This document shows positions 36,501 to 48,500 of a DNA stretch of 64,000 nt, piece after piece. The translations under genes were made by a program, and so were the position numbers. This DNA comes from Azadirachta indica (lineage: Eukaryota > Streptophyta > Magnoliopsida > Sapindales > Meliaceae): contig CM040443.1 of the NCBI GenBank assembly GCA_022749755.1, positions 12,125,744 through 12,189,743 of the forward strand, written 5' to 3'. The notes under the pieces are model-generated. The model was not told the DNA's origin. It made no database searches and was given only the letters and a program-made list of their open reading frames with translations. Within the stretch, counting starts at the first letter, position 1, and each line of letters opens with the position of its first letter.

Positions 36501-39500
36501 CAATTTTTCACAAGTGCACCTTTGTTTCTAACTCACAATGTTACATGAGAATTTTGGATTTATTATGACTAAATAGAACTATGATTTATTATATGATTAA
36601 ATCAAACAATAGATTTAGCTAATATAGCATCTCCAACTTAAGGCAAACACCAATGAAATCACAAGCAACAAAGATAAAGCAAGCAATATGAGATGATTAT
36701 ATGATCGAGGCGAAAATACGTAACAAATGTTGAAGTTTTTACCCATGCGCTAGACACAGATTGTGGATTGAAATGTTGTGGGAGGTGTAGAAATATTGAT
36801 CCAGTACTCTGGGTTCAGTTCTATCTGCAACCGGAAGAAGGCTGAAGATTGCACCACCATGATTGTTTATCACGAGTATTGTGATAGGATTGCGCTTCAT
36901 CCTTCAAAGTAAAATACATCATCAAAATTTTTGAGTAGCAAAGTCTGGGTTACATAAGTAGGCCAAAATCTATTAAATCAGTCAGCTAAAGGGCTAAATC
37001 CCTATATTGTGTCATATGTGCAAAATTATTATGATAATAAACAAGTCCAGTGAGAAGCTAAATGCTTGACTTGCAATCATAAGTTTGGCAAAGCAACTAC
37101 CTTTGTTTCAAAATTGCCAAGCCATTTGTATCATGAAGGAAAGAAACATCTCCAATGATGCATAGTACCTGCGCACGATTAAAGTACCATGAACTAATAT
37201 CATTTTATATAAATTGAATCTGAAGAAAGAATGAGACATCCACCAATAATTATTGCAAGCAGCCACATCTCCACACATGGAACTATGCAGTGATTGGGCT
37301 GCATATAAAAAAGAAAAAAAAAAAAGAAGAATGTTTTATCCATAAAGTTAGAACTATAAGTTAGCTACCAACCTAATTTTTGGCTAAAAATTATAATTCA
37401 TACATATAAAAATTATCACAAATTTATCATTATCCTTTTCAATTATAAAAGTTGATTGTACAAATCTCAATAACAAAGAAAAGTTACTCTTTCTCTAATC
37501 CAGTTTGTTCTTTGAAATGAGTTCTGTTTATCTTTTTATTGATAAAATTTACATTTAATCAATTTTCATTAGCATTATTTGATGAAAAGTTTTAGCTGAG
37601 ATAAAAATTCACTTTTGGTTACTCCCCTGTTATTGTTAATGTGTTGAGTTTCTGGGTACTGTTCACACAAAAACATAATGCATCTTGTGTTTTATTAGCT
37701 TTTTACTATGGTTACAATACACCAATGAATGTGAGACACAAGTAGGTCTCTTGTAGGAAGTATATAAGGTGTATTTGTGGTAAAAAACCAAATTTTAAGT
37801 AAAAAAATCAACACAGAAAAATTCTGCACTGTGGCTGTCCGTAATACTCTGTCTCTCTTATGTTTTGCTACTGAGTTTTTAATTTTCTGCATTGCTTCAG
37901 TTGCTGCAACATCTCCTTCTTTGATTTATCTTTTTGGATGGTTTGTTTGAGGAGTTACCTAAACTCGGTGACATTTGGTGAAACTATCACCAACGCCCCT
38001 GCATATCACAATGAATTAAAGAACTTTGCAATTGATTTATCACTAGCAAAGTGAAATAGGGGTCAGGGGAACACTTCTAATATAACTTTAGTATCTTGCT
38101 GAGGTCTTTGTCCAAACTACATACCTTACTCCAAAAAAGGAGGAAGAGACAGGTTTGAACATGTTATTATAATTTGGGGAAGGGGCTTGATCCATGTGAT
38201 AGACCATGGTGTATCATGATCAAAAGGACAGGAAAAAGGGGTACTTTCTTTTTCACAAGAATTTCTATATTAAGTTATATTTGGCATCTAAACTCCAATC
38301 ATCTTTGAAGTCAGTCTTAAAAGAGTTTCTTGGGGGTTCCAAATTTCATGAAGATAAATTTCTGGCATATTTCATCTTTATAATGGACCCATCATATAAC
38401 AGGCCAGTAACTCCAGTAATGAAGGTCAGGAAAGTATTATATTTTCAAGACATCTCTCTCAAGGGAGCAGTAAAGAGTCTCCTTTCTCATACTTAAAGAA
38501 TATAACGAGACTTGTAAATAATTGACACTAAACTTTTACCAGAGAGAACATTTAACACCATGTATATACCAAAGAAGGAATCAGTTACAAGTTCTTTCGC
38601 TGTGAGCATCCAGCAATAATTAGATAACTCATCTGGTGAATCTGACAAAATCACATGCAGATGTCATTGAACAACTACAAAAAAAAAAAAAAAACTGAAC
38701 ACAGAACCGCGAAAATTGTTCCAGGTAGTTCATCAAATTTCTAATTGAATGACTGTTAAATTCACTGAATGGGACACAAATTTCAAAAAGGTCATCAGCA
38801 TAGGTATAATCTCCTGATGAACTAATTACACTACAAAATTATCCGAAGAGAAATCAATTTATGGCCTAACACAGTTTTTGCCAACCCAGGCTGTTAATTT
38901 TATATAAAGTTTGCCACCCTTTAACCTTTTACTAGGATGGGCAAAAGAGCCCAGGCCCGGCCTGCATTATTAAAGCTGAGTCTGAGCCGGGTCTGGGTCC
39001 AGGTCAGCAAGACAGTAAATTAGAAGAGTTTTTCAAGTCCGAGCTTGGACCCCATCAGGCCTTGATCATAGAATTCGGATGGGTTTTAATAAATTTGTCC
39101 GGGTTCTGGCCAGGCTTAGAAAAAGCCCGACCTAAACCCGAATTTTACCAACGCCATTCCTAACTTTAAAAGCCATGTAAGGCCCTGGTCCGGACTGCAG
39201 CAGGTCAAAGTTTGCCCTGAACAACATCGAATCAGGGCCTGTGCTGAACCAAATTTAGATGAAATTTATCCAAGTCAAGCTGGGCTATTATAAATCCGGC
39301 CCGAACTCGAATTCTTGCCAAGCTTACTTTTTACCACATAACCCATCCTACCCCTTTCCATGCACAAATAAAAATTTGACTCATTCCCTCAATCACCCCA
39401 CACCACCCACATTCCTCGCCGCGCCCCCCCAACCAAAAAAAAAAAAGGTTTAGTGCGAGAGAGAATTGATCCTCTAGTTTTTTTGCTCCATTGCAAGAGA

Positions 39501-42500
39501 TTGATTAACGACTTATGAATTTCTTACCATTTTTGTATCATAAGTAGGAAGAGAAAAAGTTATCCTATAAAAACTCCTAGAATAACAATTGCATTGAGCA
39601 TTAAGGAACTAATTAAAATAAAGAGAAGAAATGCAGAAACGTCATATACTTACTTGTCTGTTGCATCCGACAGCAAAACCAAGAGCTGTGCTAAGCAAAC
39701 CATCAATACCACTAGCTCCCCGATTTCCAGCCACCCGTATCCAGCGATACGGAATTTCTGAGTTTAGTGGTGTATCTGCAGCATTATGAGTATAAGACCA
39801 ACTACATCCATACATATCTATATCTCGTATTGCCATGCTGTTCCCAACAAAAAGAGCAGAATTGGATGTCAGTGCCCTGGAAAGCACATGCGCCACGCGA
39901 GGTTCAGTCAGGGAGCAGTCAGCGCAAATTTGAAATGATATCTCCCATGCAACCTGCAAGATAGCACAAGGAAATGAACTGGCTTTAGGCAAATGTTACA
40001 TCTAAACCACATGTCCAGATATATATTCAAGAAGGGCACCATTTTTTTATAGGAAACAAAAGAATATTATTGGAATGAAAGGGGAGAAGTTACAGTTGTC
40101 AAGATCCACAACAGCACCAAAATAGTATACCAAAACCAAATTTACCCCAAAAAACAAAAAGAACCTTAATAAGCAAAACTAACCCAAGACCCCTTCCCAA
40201 CCAAGATTGATGAAGAACAGAGAAGTGTGCTCAAAGTCCTTTGAGACCGAGGCCCAAAGACAAGCAAGAAAACGAATTTTGTCCCATAACCCACTGAGAT
40301 CTTCTTCTCTGTTTTCTTTAAAGATACACCTATTTCTTTCTTGTCAAATCACCCATAAGAGAGCAAGGACAGAACAATTCCACAAAGTCTTAGCCTTTCT
40401 ACCATTTCCAAAATCACATACATTCTCCATCAACAAGGCATAAGACGAAGCATAAGTGACCCAAGAACTGTTTGTTTCCTTGCATAATTTGGCTTAAAAG
40501 ACTAGCTGCAATTTTACAATGAAGAAAAAGTGGGTTTATTGTCTCACCAACCCTCTTACACATGGCACCAAGTAGGCGAAACTCTCATTTAGGATATCTT
40601 CTTTGGCTACTTCCCTGCTGTCAATTCTTCCCTCAGCTTAGGCCCAAGCAAAACTTGGATTTTAGGGGGAACTTTGGCTTGCCAAACCATATTGAATTAC
40701 TTGAATCAATTGGAAGAGTCATCTTGAATAATCTCAAGAAGTAAGAAGGGCACCATTGAAATTAATCAAATCGGCAATTGAGAGATGGGATTGGGAAAAT
40801 AATACATATCTCCTAACAAAATATAATGAGAACTTCATAGTTTTAGATCAAATACCATCATTTCAAGGGCTTGTAGATAACTACACCATTTGCTGCTCCT
40901 TTCTGGAACTTGAACTTTGCGCAAAATATCAACAAATTGGACAATGTTGTTCTGAATCCTATGTGTTACAGAATGTGAAGGATCATGACGACATGGATGA
41001 TTATCAACCAAGATATATGAGAATGGATAACATTCCTCTATCATTTGAGATACCCGTTTACTTGTAATCCGACTTCCAATCTGTTAATAATTTAGAAAAA
41101 TACAATCAACAAGAAGAAAACATCTACTGATATTTACTTAGCATATATAGCATAATCTAGGAAATACTTCACCTCAATAATTTGTATGGCTTCTTATGTT
41201 ATCTAAGAATCAAATGCAACAACATGCTCTTTCTTAAATCAATAAATTTTTCTCGTCTTTTAGAAATAGGAAGCTCAAGATTAGAGTATTTAAAATTAAT
41301 TCAGTTCTCACATATTTGGTCTAACATAGAATGAAGCCATAATTACAGGTAACCTCTATTACTTTATGTAACACATTAAAAAGACAAACCAGGCTTTAAA
41401 TGTTGCCTTTTCATATTCAAGCTTAATAACCTGTCAAATCCACAGAATATTAACGTTTTCCCCATTTCCATTTGGATTTTTTTCCAGTTATCACTTCATG
41501 TGTATCATAAATATTACATTTTTCGCTTCCCTGTATTAATGTCAATCTTTAACCTTATCGATGGAATATTAATTTTGTCTAGTTCAATTTGGATTTGTTT
41601 TCCAGTTACATATTTCATGTGTATCATAAAGAGATCATTTTTCCAGCTTCTTTGTATAATGTCAATCTTTAACCTTATCCAACACTACCGGTTTAGGATA
41701 TTACATGGCTCCCCAACATAACTGTCATATTCTGATAATTGCAGGCCAAACAACTCAAATATCTACATTACTTTTTTCGAACTTATGTCATAAGCTATAA
41801 GTTTTATTAAACAGGAATACGAAACAAAGCTATACCTGAATAATTACATCAAACTCTATCCAGTTGTTGACAGCTTCTGAGAGTAGAGCATGATCCAAAT
41901 GATCAAGAAATAAGAATTTTTTTTCAATGTTGGGAAAGGAAGCCAAGAGTTTTCTCAAGCGTAATCCTGACAAGATGTCAGCTACAACTGGCCACTGAAG
42001 GTGTTTAGCCAAAAGAAAAACTGCCCACATCTCATCCTCAGTATGGATTGCGCCAACTATAAGAAGCCCTTTGTTTACACCTTGAATTAGTTCTAGGACT
42101 TCTGCCATTTGGCCATGAGTGTTATTCTTGCATGCATGAGAGTGCTGCACTTGAATATATTTAGTGAATGGTTCAACGCTAGACATCCAAATATCTAAAC
42201 CCTTCAAACAGCTAGAAATCCATTTCTTCTCACTGTTATCCAGTGGCTCCCTAAAAGGGCAGTTGATATGAACGGGACCATAAGGCGAGGAGGTTGCCCA
42301 ATGCACAGCAGAGTCAAGTGTAGTAAGTACCATTCGTGCAGGTATCTGATCAGTGGGTGCTGGAAGACTAAAAAAGAACCTTACAAAAGAGCCAAAATGG
42401 TTTACCTAATTACAGATTAAAATTGTGATTTGTAAGTACCAAAAAAAAAAAAAAAAAAAAGAGAGAATAATACCATGCAAGATAATTAGTCTTAAGAGGA

Positions 42501-45500
42501 GGCAATCTTTTGTAGCAAGAGAAAATTAACATCACACTTGCAGATTCTAAATGAAAATCATTTGCTACCTGATTGATTGCTTGGTTTGCACCAGCATCTT
42601 GAAGCTCTGGTGGACGATCTGCAGTAAGTAATAAAAGGGGCACAAAATCCTGACTGGCTTCCACAACCTACACATTATAAATAATCAAAATTAAACATAC
42701 ATGATAAGCAAAATAAAATAAACATTTCAAGTTTTCTTATAAACAGAAAGTAGACAGATTGCTTTTCTGAATGAAAATGGAATAAATTCGAGTTTTATTT
42801 TTTGCAACCTGGATTTTGCAAGAGGAGTCCTACTCAGCAAATATAAAAGTAAAATAGATTAAAATTTTTAGTTAGATAAACATTTGTTGAAGATTAATAA
42901 TAAGTCTAATATAAGAATCCTTAACAATACAGGAAAAAATTAATAATAAGTTTAATTTTAATGCTAACAACATTAAATGCCAAGGTCCAAGTGATTTTTA
43001 AAGTTGTTGACCTTGTAGTGCACCTTACCACTCGTTATATGCCAAGGTCCAAGTGATCGGTAAAGGTGTCGACCTCAAAGTGGAGTGTGCACCCTACCAC
43101 TCATGACCAGTATGAGCAGGATATTAAAAGGATAACATCTGTTCGATATTACATGGAAAATGATAACACGATCGATAAATGCTTAAAAGTGTATATTTAT
43201 TAAGAGATACATTATGTTTTGCACTTAAAAATGTCATTAACTACCCCAAAATTACATATTTTCCTTTGTATTGAGCTTTAAAAGAAGAATTGGGCTAAAT
43301 TGTACAAAATAATCGGTTTGCACAGATCTCATATAACGAGCATATCTGTCAATTGAAAACGTCAATTGATACAAGTTTTGGGCTAGAAAAACATGAACTT
43401 ATTACTTCACAACTTTGTAAGCCAAAGGTTGGACTAGTTCAAGCATTTAGTGGGATAAAATTGGGCTTCAATAGAACTCAAGTGCAACTTCGGACTAGCC
43501 CAACATGTCTCCGTATTTGGTCCATATCTCCTAAAATACGTATTCAAAAATCATCCTCCTGGGGGTTCTAGAAAGCTTAAAATAGATCTTAAATGTTTCT
43601 ATTTTACACTTTCCCAAATTCCATGTGTTTGACTGTAAAAAATAGTCTGTATTCTAGAAGGGCTATGGGAAAACTCAACCTAAACATCTTTATCTATTTT
43701 CAACATAACTCACGTTCTACAAACTCAATGAGGTTGGATTTTGTATCATTGGAAAGCTGATTCATGCACATAAAATTTTGAAGACGATCATTTCACGAGA
43801 TTCGGTGTTATTAATGGTAAAAAATGTGTTACAAATTGGTAAAGCATGATTAATTTAAAGTTGATAAATTATGTTAACACATGTGAAGTATCTTTGGTTT
43901 TGCCTATATAAAGGAATATATGGAAATCATTAAGGAGTCCTCTTTTGTTTCTCTCCTTGGAGAAACCTTTTCTTTCCTTTTTGTAATTTAGGTGTTAATT
44001 ACATAATGTATTGCTAAATTCGAAGCTAGGGCTAATAAGGGTAAAGCTTTGATGACTTTGTAATGTTATTCTTTGATTCTTTGCTTTGTACTTCATTCCA
44101 AGACTTTTCTATTTATTGAATACTGTATTTTTCAAGTGTTTTTGGCTTATTAGAAACCTTCATTCATTGTTAACGAATGATATATTGAATACTTGGACGA
44201 TTTTCTACATATCAAGAGCAAGGTAACTTGTAGTCTTTCATCATAAATTCAAAGGTTAGTCATTTGGTTTTCTTTCTTTCCTTTTGAAAAGATATTTTCA
44301 TGTACTTAAATAATATTCATCTTCCGATTAAGATCACTCTTTAGTTGATTCTTAATTGTGTTATCAAAAAGAATCAAGAAGAATGTTTTTTGTAAATTTC
44401 TTCAAAGTGAAACCCCAATGCCTAAGTATTTGGCGACATTGAGATATCTATTTTCTAAAATAAACAAATCAAGATAATCCCCAGAAATTTGGACCATTGG
44501 ACTTGTGGACTTTATAGAACGAATGTTGAAATATCAACATTGGACTTTATAGAACGACTTTATAGAACTCAGACTTCCAAACTTTTATTACTTGAGATAA
44601 CCTACAATCAAGTATTACAACCTAAAAGTTGTACCAAAGATAACTACTATTGTTGCATGAGACTCTATGTTGGGAAGTTTCTAAGTTGTCAGCACATTGA
44701 GTTCCTTTGTGCCTATTGAGAAGCAGCCACAAGAAGCAATAATGGTGACTGATCTACAGTCAGTTACTCAAAAATAGACGCTCATGCCACTTTCCTAATC
44801 AATTTTGCAAGTTGCCCTGCTGGACGACGATGTGAGGAGCAGAACATTTGCTTTTGAGTTTGGTGTTCACTGCATAATGACTAGAGTTTCTGATTTAGAC
44901 CTCATTTTGATTCTTGTAAGTTGCAACTACCGATCATGGAGACTACAAATAGACATAATATGTAGAGACTATAAATAGACAAAATAATATTTATGAATTG
45001 TAAACTAGGCACATATTCTGAAAGTTGGGGACAGAATTTCACAAGATTAAACATTCATAGCAAATATACCAAATTATATAACTATTAAGTTTATTAATTG
45101 TGAATGAAACTCACAGCCGGAAAAAGATTTGAAACAGCAGTGCCTGATGATGTTATAATAACTGCAGGTTTGTGAGATCCTCTTGCATAACCCACAGCAT
45201 GAAAAGCAAGTGAGCGCTCATCAAAGCAAGCAATACATGTTATCAGGGGATGAGAGGAAGCAGCAACGGCAAGGGGAGAGGATCTTGAACCTGGGGCTAT
45301 ACAAAAATACTGGAACAGAGTTTAATCAGAAGAATAGAGAAAAACATAAATTCAAAAGAAGCTCTATACTGAAACTTACCGTCAAACCAAGACGAGAACA
45401 CTCTTCAACTAAAAGTGATGCCCAAACAGCATTGATATTTGCACAATCTTTCAGGGAGTAATCCATTTCACTGGCATGATCCAACTGATAGTCAAAAGAG

Positions 45501-48500
45501 ATACAGCTTGAACAATTATCATTCAAATATGTTTCTTTCAAGCATATTCAAAAGGTTCTGATATCAGCATCTTAGCTACATCAACCAGGTAACAAATGAG
45601 GCATATTGGAGTATTTGGGTTTTAGCAAAATGATTTTAGCACATTGAAAATTGGGTGATAAGGATATGGAAATTTGTTTTGGACAACAATCAACTGCCAT
45701 AACATCATAGGTCGTTACGTGCTGTTGGCGAACATGCAGTGATAGATTGAAAATTGGGTGATGAGGATATGGAAATTTGTTTTGCACAACAATCAACTGC
45801 CATAACATCATAGATCGTTACGTGCTGTTGGCCAACATGCAGTGATAGATTGACATATTAACCTCATGATATAAAACCTAATCTTATATTGCATTACAAA
45901 CATTTCAATATGATAGGTCCATACCATGTTTCGCGCAATGCCAAGGGTTGATGAAAATCTGAAAGAGAACTGGAAGAAAGATGGAGCCTCTGTCTGCAAG
46001 AGAATTTAGCACATCAAAATTTTCAGGTTGAACTATGAATATGAAAAAGAAACCTAAACCTAAGCTTGAATAACAGTGCCCAGATTACGCACTTACATCT
46101 AGATGAAAATCCAGTAAAGCAAAACATTTATTAATATCAAGTATGAAAATTACCAGGAGAGAGGGAATACCAGTTCCATGAAATCAGAACCAAAATCCCT
46201 TCTGCCCAATGAGACAGCATTCGTGCAGACCTGCAAAATTATATTGCTCAATGATGGAACAAAGATAAAGTTCACAATAATAAGTGAAATTTTCTGACTT
46301 GATTCTGGAGCATATTATTTTTTCATAAGAAGTTAGCTAATGATCATAATCATAAGAAAAATTGCCGGTATTCCAAAATGTTAAAATACCAAGCACAGTA
46401 TCCATTTCAATGCAGCAAATAATGCATCCTTAAGCAGAAGCATTATTAATGCATGGAACAACTGGGTCAAAGTTATGTGATATGGGACAAAATAGAAATA
46501 AATTATTATAAGGAGTGTTTTATTCTTTCCAACTCAATTAGAGTTCTATTTGGCATGTTTCTAAGTTTTTATTTTCTTAATAAGGTAAGATTTCTTTTAT
46601 GTTTTAGTTAGCTTAGGTGACAAGTTTACCCTATTGTAAATAGGGAGGTCATCTTGGTTATGTCTCTTTTAGCAATAAAATGCGTATTTTCCTTCAAGAA
46701 TTGAGATTATTTTCTTATAAAATTCAAAAGTTTATCTTTTGCACTTCTGCTTCATCATTATCATTATGAAACTGTAAAATAAAAAATAAAAGAGAGAGAA
46801 GATATGCCTTTTATACAAAATGTTTGAGGTGAGCATTCTGCCTGGATCACCATCCTTGATGGGACCAACACTAAACATGTCTCAATAGAATTTTAGCAAT
46901 TGGAAATCAAGGTCTTGGCATCAAAATAGAAACTTTATTTGCAGTGAATAGAAAGAGGACTTACATAAATAAACTCAAATTTTCAAGGAGAGAATTGTAT
47001 AAGCCATTAAACATAAACACAGGTGTATGTAAAATCAGCAAAATTTAGAAAAGCAACATTAAACATAAACAAAGGTGTATGTAAAATCAGCAAAATTTAG
47101 AAAAGCAACAATGTGGTCAGATGGGTTTTGAAATTTCTAATCCGAGGTTGAATGCAGCCCAATTAGTGTTAATCTTGCCTAGGCCTAAGTTAAACCCATT
47201 CAGTAGAATAAGCCACATATATACATAAAAATGACAAAATATTATTTCTTTGAACTACAACTTAAATGCTATAAAAGTAAATAACAGACTTGTACCATTT
47301 GCACAGTTGTATCCTCCAACATGTTTAACTTCCTGAGAGCAGATCTTATGTATCTGAAGTTGTATCTCTCTGTAGTGAAACAAGGATGACAACTGACCTG
47401 AAATCCAACCAAAAAATAAATGATTGTGATTATGAAGTAGAAACTAAAAAAGAAAACCATTTTTTTTGCTTTTAACCACAGATCATGTTACTACAAACTT
47501 AACTCACTCAGAAGTTGAAATATCTTATGCAACTTTAAGCAACAAAACAGAGAAAAACATGAACGAAAACACAAAGATGCAAATATCATTATATATAAAT
47601 TAAAATCTGATCCAAGATTTGTTGAATAATCATGGTTGAATAGTTTACAATGCTTGATAGAGATTTGAACAATGCTTCAGATAGAATGGCTAAAAAGCCA
47701 ACAGCTTGGGGACTAGTGAAATCTCATCTTTACAGAAGAGTGAGTAGGTAGATGGCAATTCATGGTTCAATCCTGCTTCAGTAATCAGAGAGAAAGATAA
47801 AAAGGCTGAAGAATTGAAAGGGCCGAATAAAGAAATAATTTTAAAATATATGTCACAGAGAACCATGTTAGAAAAACATTTAGAAAATGTCAAGCTAAAC
47901 TTGTGGGAAAATAGGTAACCATAAGATACAAAAGCAATCGATATCATCCAAGCAAGAGACTAAGGTCAATGTTATGCTAGTCAAAAAAAATCAAGAGTCT
48001 ATACAGAGTTCATATCGTTTTTCAATGCAGAATTCATATTGTTCTTCAATACAGAACGCATATTATTTTCATTTACAATTTTCACTTTTGATCCAAAGAA
48101 TTCTGTTCAAAATAATTATCTCTCTGTATCGTTTTTCAATACAGAATTCATGTTGTTTTTCAATACAGAATGCACATTGTTTTCATTTATAATTTTCATT
48201 TTTCATCCAAAGAATTCTGTTCAAAATAATTTGTCAACTCAATATCATTCTGTGGAATTTGGCCATTTTACCTCCGATATAATGTTATATTCGGAAACAC
48301 AAAACATGAAACCTCTTAAACAGAACTTGAAATCTATAACACAAAAGTTGAAATCCTAAATTAAATTTCAAACACAAAACTTGAACACTTAAAACAAAAG
48401 TTGAAATAATTAACAAAACCTTGAAATATTGGATGTACTGGACGTATAATTAAGGAACCCCCATTTTGTGACATACATATACAAAAATAAATAAGGAAAA

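Larger units (their letters stand above)
34789..45484 (-). other. PHYLLO module MenD (SEPHCHC synthase), exons 9-18
   Basis: Residues about 355-1013. A thiamine-diphosphate enzyme joining isochorismate with 2-oxoglutarate. Family motifs seen: NINAVWASLLVEECSRLGLT, APGSRSSPLA, TSSGTAVSNL, LLLTADRPPELQDAGANQAI, GPVHINCPFREPL, GASGIDGLLSTALGFA, IIGDVSFLHDTNGLA and INNHGGAIFSLLP. The order matches MenD from end to end. Confidence 0.9.

Noticed and set aside
38206..38496. 96-codon open frame in PHYLLO intron 14
   Set aside because: Antisense to the gene, no recognisable motif, and inside an intron.
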